From Lachnospiraceae bacterium UBA7481 (GTDB taxonomy: Bacteria > Bacillota > Clostridia > Lachnospirales > Lachnospiraceae), in NCBI GenBank assembly GCA_002478505.1, contig DLOP01000152.1, positions 3,721 through 10,870 of the forward strand: DNA of 7,150 nt, given 5' to 3'. Below, in pieces: positions 1-6,900 of the stretch. How positions within the stretch are numbered: the stretch's first letter is position 1; every line of letters begins with the position of its first letter. Both the position numbers and the translations under genes were made by a program. The notes below the pieces were generated by a model, which was given only the letters and a program-made list of their open reading frames with translations, searched no databases and had not been told where the DNA came from.

Positions 1-540
1 AGGCTGTAGGGAAAAAGCAAAGATCGCGAACAGCATAAAGATGGCAATATAACCGGCGTAAAATGTAACCTTATTGTAATACAGGAAAGCGGCAAGCATG
101 GATACGATCAGGATACCGAGAATTACGCCGATCCAATGAAAGGAGAGATCAAAGGCAGTGACCAGTCCTGCAATGGTTCCAAAGGAAGCCATAAAGATCA
201 GAACGCCTCGGATCAAACATAAAAAGAAACGGTTGACGGGGACGTCTGTCTGGATATCTTCCAGAGATATGCCATAATGATGGTCAGAACATTCGATGGC
301 ATAAGCTTCTTTGCACTTTTTCTTCTGATACAGATAATAAAAGAGCAGATAGATGCCCGATAGAGAGAGCAGGGCGAGCAAAGGCATGGTATCCCATTGA
401 TAGTAGTGATGAGAGGCTTGGATGGCATAGCGGCAGATAAACATGATCACGGCAGCAAGCCATACAAGGAAAAGGATCCACGTCCTTTTTTTCAGTTTTA
501 AATATGCTGTTGATGATTGATAGGTCAGCTCCTGCTTCAT
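1..540 (-). CDS. Polytopic membrane protein, N-terminal part; possible transglutaminase-like family protein of a MoxR/DUF58 operon
   Basis: The gene starts at an ATG whose complement is at 538-540, preceded by the SD AAAGGAC, and stays open for 180 codons to the left edge, so only the N-terminus is present. The visible part begins with a short polar, Lys-rich cytoplasmic stretch (residues 1-20). Hydrophobic segments suitable for membrane helices follow at about 21-40, 52-71, 104-128, 134-153 and 160-178. A charged loop with a KKKCK cluster and several acidic residues lies at about 72-103. No catalytic motif is visible. It lies 24 bp downstream of the DUF58 gene on the same strand, so it is probably the third gene of the operon. 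In many bacteria this position holds a multi-helix membrane protein with an extracellular transglutaminase-like domain, and an N-terminal block of helices fits that. The domain itself would lie outside the window, so the family name is an inference. Existence of the gene is well supported; its function is not. Confidence 0.8.
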   Translation of the reverse strand, partial: MKQELTYQSSTAYLKLKKRTWILFLVWLAAVIMFICRYAIQASHHYYQWDTMPLLALLSLSGIYLLFYYLYQKKKCKEAYAIECSDHHYGISLEDIQTDVPVNRFFLCLIRGVLIFMASFGTIAGLVTAFDLSFHWIGVILGILIVSMLAAFLYYNKVTFYAGYIAIFMLFAIFAFSLQP

Positions 541-564
541 ATATCTGTCCTTTCTTAGCTGCTG

Positions 565-1581
565 TCAAGCGCTTTCCGTCAGGTCGATGGCGCTACCGTG
601 GATCTGATAAAACGCGCCATAAAGAGGGAAAATGGTCTGATAAGTGGAGCGCGCAAGGTTTGGAGTGTCGTATGGTTTCTGATAATACAGAGCCAGAAAT
701 GCCTGCATCAGGTCTTCCGGATCGTGGATGATGATCTGGTTGAACTCCATAACATCTGTATGAAAAATGGCAATTCGAAATACCTCTTTCCGGTGGATCA
801 GCTTCATGGATACCGCATACAGGGTCTGCAGGGTATCAGCAATCTCTTTTTTGTACAATTCCGGAAGAAACAGCAGGGAATCGTCAAGAGAGCGTTCAAA
901 CTGCTTGACCAGAAGGTTATCCATCCTTGCGCTGAGTTTCCAGTGCATATCCTGCATCCGGTCTCCCGGAATATATTCTCTGACTTCACGGATATCCGTG
1001 GAGAGTGCGCCTGCAGGATCATAAAATTCACTGTCTTCTGATTCGGCATGCACAGCAGCGGGTACAAATGAACTCGGTGTTTCTTGGGGCAGCACCGGAA
1101 TCTGCATCCCTTTATTTAGATTCTTATGAAAGGTATATAAGTGAAGAAAATCTGTCAATTTTACGTCTTCCAAAGAAAACAGGAGCATGCCCGGCTGAGT
1201 GACAGCAAAAGGAAAACGCAGGGTTTGGGTTTTGCGTGCGTTTAAGGGCAATGCAATTGTATTTTTCAGTCCGCTTGGAAAATACATATTTTGAAACTGA
1301 AAAGAAAGTAGGCAGTTCATGAACGGGAAAAGGGTCGGATTCTTTGCAGTAAGTATGACGATTGGCTTCTCCGGCATAGAGACGGTGGTTACAGGAGTGG
1401 ACAGAAGAAAATCAATACGTTCAAAGGCATGATGAGCTAGAACAATGGAAATTACAGGCAGTATGATGAGCAGAAGCAGTAAAACAGCAAGAAAAGACTG
1501 ACGGTAAAAGACCGTTCCCAACAGGAAAAACAGGATCATAAGCGCATAAGTGATTCGATAAGGATAGTTTGTTTTCTGCAT
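565..1581 (-). CDS. DUF58 domain-containing membrane-anchored protein
   Basis: This 338-residue protein of the DUF58 family is typically encoded next to MoxR ATPases. Two adjacent hydrophobic stretches (about residues 10-26 and 29-49) should anchor it in the membrane as a hairpin. A beta-rich region (about 55-160) follows. The DUF58 signature is clear: REYIPGD at 201-207, HWKLSAR at 213-219 and VKQFE at 225-229, matching the family pattern REYxPGD...xWKxSAR...VKxFE. After the signature, where many relatives carry a von Willebrand A-like fold with a DxSxS metal site, this protein reads LLFLPEL (236-242) and has no such motif. The ATG is supported by a GAGGT SD about 8 bases upstream, which lies next to the stop of the moxR gene (12-bp gap). 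The stop is TGA. DUF58 proteins are thought to work with the MoxR ATPase; the substrate is unknown. Family assignment is firm; biological role is not. Confidence 0.9.
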   Translation of the reverse strand: MQKTNYPYRITYALMILFFLLGTVFYRQSFLAVLLLLLIILPVISIVLAHHAFERIDFLLSTPVTTVSMPEKPIVILTAKNPTLFPFMNCLLSFQFQNMYFPSGLKNTIALPLNARKTQTLRFPFAVTQPGMLLFSLEDVKLTDFLHLYTFHKNLNKGMQIPVLPQETPSSFVPAAVHAESEDSEFYDPAGALSTDIREVREYIPGDRMQDMHWKLSARMDNLLVKQFERSLDDSLLFLPELYKKEIADTLQTLYAVSMKLIHRKEVFRIAIFHTDVMEFNQIIIHDPEDLMQAFLALYYQKPYDTPNLARSTYQTIFPLYGAFYQIHGSAIDLTESA

Positions 1582-1593
1582 GATCGGACCTCA

Positions 1594-2523
1594 CTAACTG
1601 ATCTTAGGAATTGCTGCCTGTTTTAAGACTTTTGATAGCGCTTCTTCCACGGATTGTCCGGAAGCTTTGGACTTGGCGGAAAGTTTTACGCGGTGGGAAG
1701 CTACGCAGTGAAAAACGTCGTGGATATCTTCCGGAAGGAGAAAATCCCTGCCGCGCATATAAGCGTGCGCTTTTGACATTTTTAATAAAGCAATGCTGCC
1801 GCGGGGGCTTAATCCCAGCGCGAAGAAATCTGGATTTCTTGTAATTTCGGTCAGTTCCACAATGTAGTCGTAAAGGGATTCGTCAACAAATAAGTTCTCC
1901 GCCTGATGCTGCATTTCTAAAAGTTCTTCGGCATTGACTACCTGTTCTACCTGTTCCATATTGGCGGAGGAGTTACCTTTTAAAATACTGACCGCGTTTT
2001 CGGAATCAGGATACCCGATGGAAAGGCAGATCATAAAACGGTCAAGCTGTGATTCCGGAAGACGCTGCGTGCCGGAAGAACCAAAGGGATTCTCCGTGGC
2101 GATGACAAAAAACGGTTTCGGAAGTGTTCTGGTAACGCCTTCCACGGTTGCCTGGCCTTCCTCCATAACCTCTAAGAGCGCCGACTGTGTCTTCGGCGAG
2201 GTGCGGTTGATCTCATCAGCAAGGAATAGGTTGGTATAGACACTGCCCTCCTGAAAATGAAAGGAATTTGTTGATTTATCATAAAGGTTATATCCAATCA
2301 GATCACTGGGCAGGACATCCGGCGTAAACTGCATCCTCTTGTAAGAAAGGGAGAGCGCTTTGGCAATGGACATGGCAAGCGTCGTCTTTCCGACACCGGG
2401 GATGTCCTCTAACAAAACGTGGCCGCCTGCCAAGATAGCGCAGAGAGTAAGGCGGATCACGTCATCTTTACCCTGTATGACTTTTTTTACTTCATTTCGA
2501 ATGAGGTCTGTTTTATTCTGCAA
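1594..2523 (-). CDS. MoxR-family AAA+ ATPase
   Basis: This 309-residue protein of usual MoxR length is a cytoplasmic AAA+ ATPase that probably acts as a chaperone or remodeller for the DUF58 and membrane proteins encoded downstream. The motifs are complete: Walker A GVGKTT at 43-48, Walker B LFLADE at 99-104 followed by INR, sensor 1 ATENP at 142-146, arginine finger in QLDRF (Arg162), and sensor 2 in GLSPRGS (Arg241). The C-terminal lid helices follow (about 245-305). The best start is TTG (complement at 2521-2523), giving MQNKTDLIRNEVKKVIQGKD. No in-frame ATG or GTG lies between it and the upstream in-frame TAA, and an AAAGGAC SD lies 10-11 bases upstream. The gene ends with TAG immediately followed by an in-frame TGA. 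It is the first gene of the leftward operon, with its own promoter in the intergenic region. The family call is very secure; the client and pathway are unknown. The symbol moxR would only be a family label. Confidence 0.94.
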   Translation of the reverse strand: MQNKTDLIRNEVKKVIQGKDDVIRLTLCAILAGGHVLLEDIPGVGKTTLAMSIAKALSLSYKRMQFTPDVLPSDLIGYNLYDKSTNSFHFQEGSVYTNLFLADEINRTSPKTQSALLEVMEEGQATVEGVTRTLPKPFFVIATENPFGSSGTQRLPESQLDRFMICLSIGYPDSENAVSILKGNSSANMEQVEQVVNAEELLEMQHQAENLFVDESLYDYIVELTEITRNPDFFALGLSPRGSIALLKMSKAHAYMRGRDFLLPEDIHDVFHCVASHRVKLSAKSKASGQSVEEALSKVLKQAAIPKIS

Positions 2524-2533
2524 TGGGATGCCC

Positions 2534-2540
2534 GTCCTTT
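2534..2540 (-). promoter_or_regulatory. Ribosome binding site for the MoxR ATPase gene (supports a TTG start)
   Basis: On the minus strand the sequence reads AAAGGAC, 10 bases before the TTG at 2523-2521. This is the only good SD match near the beginning of the conserved MoxR sequence, and it favours TTG as start. Only ATC and ATT codons, much rarer as starts, are otherwise available in frame upstream. Confidence 0.65.
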
Positions 2541-2558
2541 CATGCTTATTAATATGTT

Positions 2559-2587
2559 ATTTTAAATGGTATCTACGGCGATTGCAA
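2559..2587 (-). promoter_or_regulatory. Sigma-A-type promoter for the MoxR/DUF58 operon
   Basis: Read on the minus strand: a -35 box TTGCAA (2582-2587, 4 of 6 matches to TTGACA), a 17-base spacer, and a -10 box TAAAAT (2559-2564, 5 of 6 matches to TATAAT). The roughly 25 bases upstream of the -35 box (2588-2613) are strongly A/T-rich, resembling an UP element. Transcription would start near 2552, giving a leader of about 30 bases before the TTG codon. This is a prediction from motif and spacing only. Confidence 0.6.
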
Positions 2588-2659
2588 GTATTTCACAAAA
2601 TTTTAAATTAAATCAGGGCAATGCTGTTGGCGTTTCTCGCGTCGGATTTGGTTTGCGAC

Positions 2660-2688
2660 TTGAAGCATACGGCAACTTGTGATATACT
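2660..2688 (+). promoter_or_regulatory. Sigma-A-type promoter for carAB with extended -10
   Basis: A -35 box TTGAAG (2660-2665, 4 of 6 matches), a 17-base spacer and a -10 box TATACT (2683-2688, 5 of 6 matches), with TGA directly before the -10 box giving the TGn extended -10 signature. The predicted start of transcription is near 2695, leaving a leader of only about 38 bases before the carA ATG. That is too short for an RNA attenuator of the PyrR type. The assignment rests on motif and spacing. Confidence 0.65.
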
Positions 2689-2720
2689 TTTATTAACTAT
2701 GCAAAGGGGGTCCTTCTTAC

Positions 2721-2726
2721 AGGAGG
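2721..2726 (+). promoter_or_regulatory. Ribosome binding site of carA
   Basis: A perfect AGGAGG lies 6 bases before the ATG at 2733. Short complementary segments surround it: TCCT (2711-2714) can pair with AGGA (2721-2724), while CTTCT (2713-2717) can instead pair with AGAAG (2728-2732) and leave the site in a loop. These stems are only 4-5 bp, so any effect on translation is speculative. Confidence 0.8.
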
Positions 2727-2732
2727 CAGAAG

Positions 2733-3908
2733 ATGAAAGCATTTTTGATATTGGAGGATGGAACTGTATTTCAGGGAAAAGCCATTGGTGCATGTAAAGA
2801 GGTGATCAGTGAGATCGTGTTCAACACATCTATGGCAGGCTATCTTGAAGTTTTGACAGATCCTTCCTATGCCGGACAGGCGGTATGTATGACCTATCCG
2901 CTGATCGGCAACTATGGGATATGTACGGAGGACATGGAATCTGCCAGACCATGGCTGGATGGTTTTATTGTAAGGGAACTCTCAAGAAAACCAAGCAACT
3001 TCCGAAGTGATATGTATCTTCAGGATTTTCTGGTAAAGCATGATATTTCCGGGATTGAAGGGATCGATACCAGAGCATTGACAAAGCGTCTGAGAGACAG
3101 GGGGACGATGAACGGTATGATTACGGTTGACGGGTCATATGATCTGTCGGACGTGCTTAAGCGGCTGAAGGAATATCAGGTGACGGGAGTGGTAGACAGG
3201 GTTACCTGTCAGAAGAAATATACGGTTTCAGGAAGTAAGCGTCTGGAGGACAACGGACCGGTAACCGGAAGCGATATCAGCGGGATGGAAGAAAGAAAAG
3301 CACCATCCATGATCAGGAAACTGAACGGCGCCGGGAAAAGGGTGGCTCTGCTGGATTTTGGGGAAAAGAATAATATCATAAGGTCCCTGCAGAAAAGGGG
3401 ATGTGATGTGACCGTTTATCCCGCGTTTACTAAAGCGGAGGAGATTCTGGAGGAGCATCCGGACGGAATCATGTTAAGCAATGGACCGGGGGATCCCAAG
3501 GAGTGTAAGGAAGCGATCAAAGAGATCAGAAAGCTGTATGATGCGGATGTGCCGATCTTTGCAATTTGTCTGGGACATCAGCTGATGGCTCTGGCAGCAG
3601 GGGCGGATACCTATAAGATGAAATACGGTCATCGCGGCGGCAATCATCCGGTAAAAGATCTGGAGACGGGCAGGGTATATATCTCATCCCAGAATCATGG
3701 TTATGTGGTGGATGTGGAACATCTGGATCAAAAGATTGCAGTGCCTGCATTTGTGAATGTCAATGATGGTACTAATGAGGGCCTTTCCTATCAGGGGAAG
3801 AATATTTTTACGGTACAGTTTCATCCGGAAGCATGTCCGGGACCACAGGATTCCGGCTATCTGTTTGACCGTTTTATCTCTATGATGGAGGTGGCGAAAG
3901 ATGCCTAA
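2733..3908 (+). CDS. carA: Carbamoyl phosphate synthetase small subunit (glutamine amidotransferase)
   Basis: CarA hydrolyses glutamine and passes ammonia through a tunnel to CarB for carbamoyl phosphate synthesis, feeding pyrimidine and arginine pathways in the cytoplasm. The N-terminal small-chain domain (about 1-160) carries FNTSMAGYLEVLTDPSY at 30-46. A class I glutamine amidotransferase domain follows (about 204-385), with SNGPGDP at 249-255, the nucleophile Cys279 in AICLGHQ, and His364 and Glu366 in FHPEA completing the triad. At 391 residues it is longer than many Firmicutes relatives, as I recall them. The excess sits in a polar linker (about 166-200) between the two domains. The ATG at 2733 has a perfect SD. 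The last 8 bases overlap carB, so the two subunits are probably translated in a coupled way from one mRNA. B. subtilis has a pyrimidine copy (pyrAA) and an arginine copy (carA); which role this one fills cannot be told from the protein. The identification is secure. Confidence 0.97.
   Translation: MKAFLILEDGTVFQGKAIGACKEVISEIVFNTSMAGYLEVLTDPSYAGQAVCMTYPLIGNYGICTEDMESARPWLDGFIVRELSRKPSNFRSDMYLQDFLVKHDISGIEGIDTRALTKRLRDRGTMNGMITVDGSYDLSDVLKRLKEYQVTGVVDRVTCQKKYTVSGSKRLEDNGPVTGSDISGMEERKAPSMIRKLNGAGKRVALLDFGEKNNIIRSLQKRGCDVTVYPAFTKAEEILEEHPDGIMLSNGPGDPKECKEAIKEIRKLYDADVPIFAICLGHQLMALAAGADTYKMKYGHRGGNHPVKDLETGRVYISSQNHGYVVDVEHLDQKIAVPAFVNVNDGTNEGLSYQGKNIFTVQFHPEACPGPQDSGYLFDRFISMMEVAKDA
3887..3893 (+). 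promoter_or_regulatory. Ribosome binding site of carB inside carA
   Basis: GGAGGTG lies 7 bases before the carB ATG at 3901, within the last codons of carA. Together with the 8-bp overlap of the two reading frames (3901-3908), it fixes the carB start and suggests translational coupling that would keep the two subunits in balance. Confidence 0.8.
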
Positions 3909-6900
3909 GAATCCGGATGTAAAGAAAGTGTTAGTTATCGGCTCAGGTCCAATCGTGATTGGCCAGGCAGCGGAGTTTGATTATGCAGGGACACAGGCGT
4001 GCCGTTCCTTAAGGGAAGAAGGCGTGGAGGTCGTGCTGATCAATTCTAATCCGGCGACAATCATGACCGATGGGGATATTGCAGACCGGGTTTATATAGA
4101 ACCGCTGACGGTAGAAGTTCTGGAGCAGTTGATTGAAAAAGAAAAGCCGGATAGTATTTTGCCGAATATGGGCGGCCAGGCAGGACTCAATCTTGGAATG
4201 GAACTGGAGGAATCGGGATTTCTTGCCAGCCACCATGTAAAGCTGCTTGGAACGTCTGCGGAGACGATCCGTAAGGCAGAGGACAGACAGGCGTTTAAGG
4301 ACACTATGGAAGCCATCGGGGAGCCCTGCGCCCCCTCCAAAGTGGTGGAGTCGATAGAGGACGGTGTTGCGTTTACGAATACCATTGGTTATCCGGTGGT
4401 GCTGCGTCCTGCATATACGCTGGGCGGCAGCGGCGGCGGTATAGCCCACGATCAGATGCAGCTGGAGGAGATCCTTGGAAATGGTCTTCGGCTTTCCCGT
4501 GTGGGGCAGGTGCTGGTGGAACGCTGCATCGCAGGATGGAAAGAGATCGAGTATGAGGTGATGCGCGACGGTGCAGGTAATGTAATTACAGTCTGTAATA
4601 TGGAAAATCTTGATCCGGTGGGAGTACATACCGGAGACAGTATCGTAGTTGCGCCCTCCCAGACCCTGGGAGACAAGGAATACCAGATGCTTCGGACATC
4701 TGCTCTGAATATTATCAGCGCGCTGGATATTACGGGAGGATGCAATGTGCAGTTTGCCCTGCATCCGGAGAGCTTTGAGTATTGTGTGATCGAAGTGAAT
4801 CCAAGAGTCAGCCGTTCCTCCGCATTGGCATCTAAGGCGACCGGTTATCCGATTGCAAAAGTGGCGGCAAAGATTGCTCTGGGATATACGTTGGATGAGA
4901 TAAAAAATGCAGTGACGAAAAAGACCTATGCCAGCTTTGAGCCGGCGCTGGACTATTGCGTAGTAAAGATCCCAAGGCTGCCCTTTGATAAATTTATTAC
5001 GGCAAGAAGGACATTGACCACACAGATGAAAGCCACCGGAGAGGTTATGAGTATCTGTACGAATTTTGAAGGTGCGCTGATGAAGGCGCTCCGTTCTCTG
5101 GAGCAGCATACGGAATCGCTCAGAAGTTTTAATTTTACCGCGATGACGGAAGAAGAGCTGTTGGAGAGGTTAAAGACCGTAGATGATCTGCGGATCTATA
5201 TTATTGCGGAGGCGCTTAGAAAAGGTGTAAGCCAGAGGGCGATCCATGACGTGACAAAGATCGATATCTGGTTTATCGATAAGATTGCGATATTGACACA
5301 GATGGAACACCGGCTGGAGACAGAGCCGCTGACGGAGGAGCTTTTAAAGGAAGCAAAACGGATGGAGTTCCCGGACAGCGTGATTGCAAAACTGTCCGGC
5401 AGGGAAGAAGCTCAGATCCGACAGATGCGCAGGGAACAGGGCATCCAAGCCTCTTTTAAGATGGTGGATACCTGCGCCGCAGAGTTTGAGGCGGAAACGC
5501 CGTATTATTACTCTTGCTTTGACGGAGAAAATGAGGCAATCATAACATCCTCGGAAGTTATCACTTCCTCAGATGTTATACCATCCTCGAAAGCTGAAGC
5601 TTCCGAGGATGCTAGAAAGAAGGTCCTGGTACTGGGTTCCGGTCCGATCCGTATCGGTCAGGGTGTGGAGTTCGACTACTGCTCGGTGCATGCCACATGG
5701 GCATTTGCAAAAGCAAATTATGAGACGATCATCGTCAATAACAATCCGGAGACGGTCAGCACGGATTTTGATATTGCCGATAAGCTTTATTTTGAACCGT
5801 TGACGCCGGAGGATGTAGAGAATATTGTAGATCTGGAAAAGCCAGACGGTGCAGTGGTGCAGTTTGGCGGACAGACGGCGATCAAGCTGACAAAGAGCCT
5901 GATGGAGATGGGTGTGCCGATCCTTGGAACGAAAGCGGAGGATGTGGACGCGGCGGAAGACCGGGAATTGTTTGATAAGATTCTGGAGGAAACGGAGATT
6001 CCAAGAGCCGCAGGAGGAACGGTATATACGGCGGAGGAAGCGAAGGCGGTTGCAAACAGACTGGGTTATCCGGTGCTGGTAAGACCTTCTTATGTGCTTG
6101 GCGGCCAGGGGATGCAGATCGCAATTTCCGATCAGGAGATCGAGGAATTTATGGCGGTGATCAATCGTTATGCCCAGGAACACCCAATTTTAGTAGATAA
6201 GTATCTGATGGGAAAAGAGCTGGAGGTGGATGCCGTATGCGATGGGACGGATATCCTGATTCCCGGCATCATGGAACATGTAGAACGTACCGGCGTACAT
6301 TCCGGAGACAGTATCTCGGTCTATCCCGCGCATACGATAGGCGATCAGGTGAAAGAAACGATTGCGGAATATTCCGCAAGGTTGGCAAAGGCGCTTCATG
6401 TGAAGGGGCTGATCAATATCCAGTTTATCGCTATGAATGACGAGGTATATGTGATCGAAGTAAACCCCAGGTCTTCCAGGACTGTTCCTTATATCAGCAA
6501 GGTAACAGGTATTCCCATTGTGGAGCTTGCGGTGAATGTGATTCTGGGAAAAACCATCAGGGAGCTTGGCTATGAGCCGGGATTACAGAAAGATGCCGGT
6601 TATACGGCGATCAAGATGCCGGTATTCTCCTTTGAAAAGATCCGAGGCGCAGAGATCAGTTTAGGACCGGAGATGAAATCTACCGGAGAATGTCTGGGAA
6701 TCGCAAAGGAGTTTAATGAAGCCCTTTATAAAGCGTTTATCGGTGCGGGCATTGATTTACCAAAGCATAAGCAGGTGATCATAACCGTAAAGGATGCAGA
6801 TAAGGGTGAGGCGATTGGGATTGGCAGGCGGTTTGAAAAATTAGGTTATACGATCTATGCTACAAGAAGTACTGCGGCCGCGCTAAGGGAGGCCGGTGTC

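Noticed and set aside
598..1041. Open frame of 147 codons on the plus strand opposite the DUF58 gene
   Set aside because: It covers the conserved DUF58 signature on the other strand and has no domain, so it is a shadow of the real gene.
2487..2543. Short upstream frame (18 codons, ATG start) overlapping the start of the MoxR gene on the minus strand
   Set aside because: There is no SD before its ATG (the preceding bases are A/T-rich), and it is short enough to arise by chance.
2701..2715. G-run followed by TCCTT in the carA leader, considered as a site for pyrimidine-sensed slippage as in pyrG
   Set aside because: That mechanism needs the G-run at the very start of the transcript. The predicted start is about 10 bases upstream, and there is no downstream terminator.
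4009..5109. Long open frame (366 codons) on the minus strand, antisense to carB
   Set aside because: It lies fully opposite a highly conserved part of carB. Its translation is rich in His, Arg, Cys and Gln without a recognisable domain, as expected for the mirror of a coding frame, and I see no SD-supported start.
5539..5610. Repeat considered as a CRISPR fragment or insertion sequence end
   Set aside because: The units are contiguous with no spacers, in frame and degenerate. No transposase or target duplication is visible nearby.
5582..5611. Hairpin considered as an intrinsic terminator inside carB
   Set aside because: No T-run follows the stem, and the frame continues without a break into the conserved second half of CarB.
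5569..6183. Open frame of 204 codons on the minus strand, antisense to the second half of carB
   Set aside because: It is the mirror of conserved ATP-grasp sequence, with His/Arg/Leu-rich composition and no known motif.
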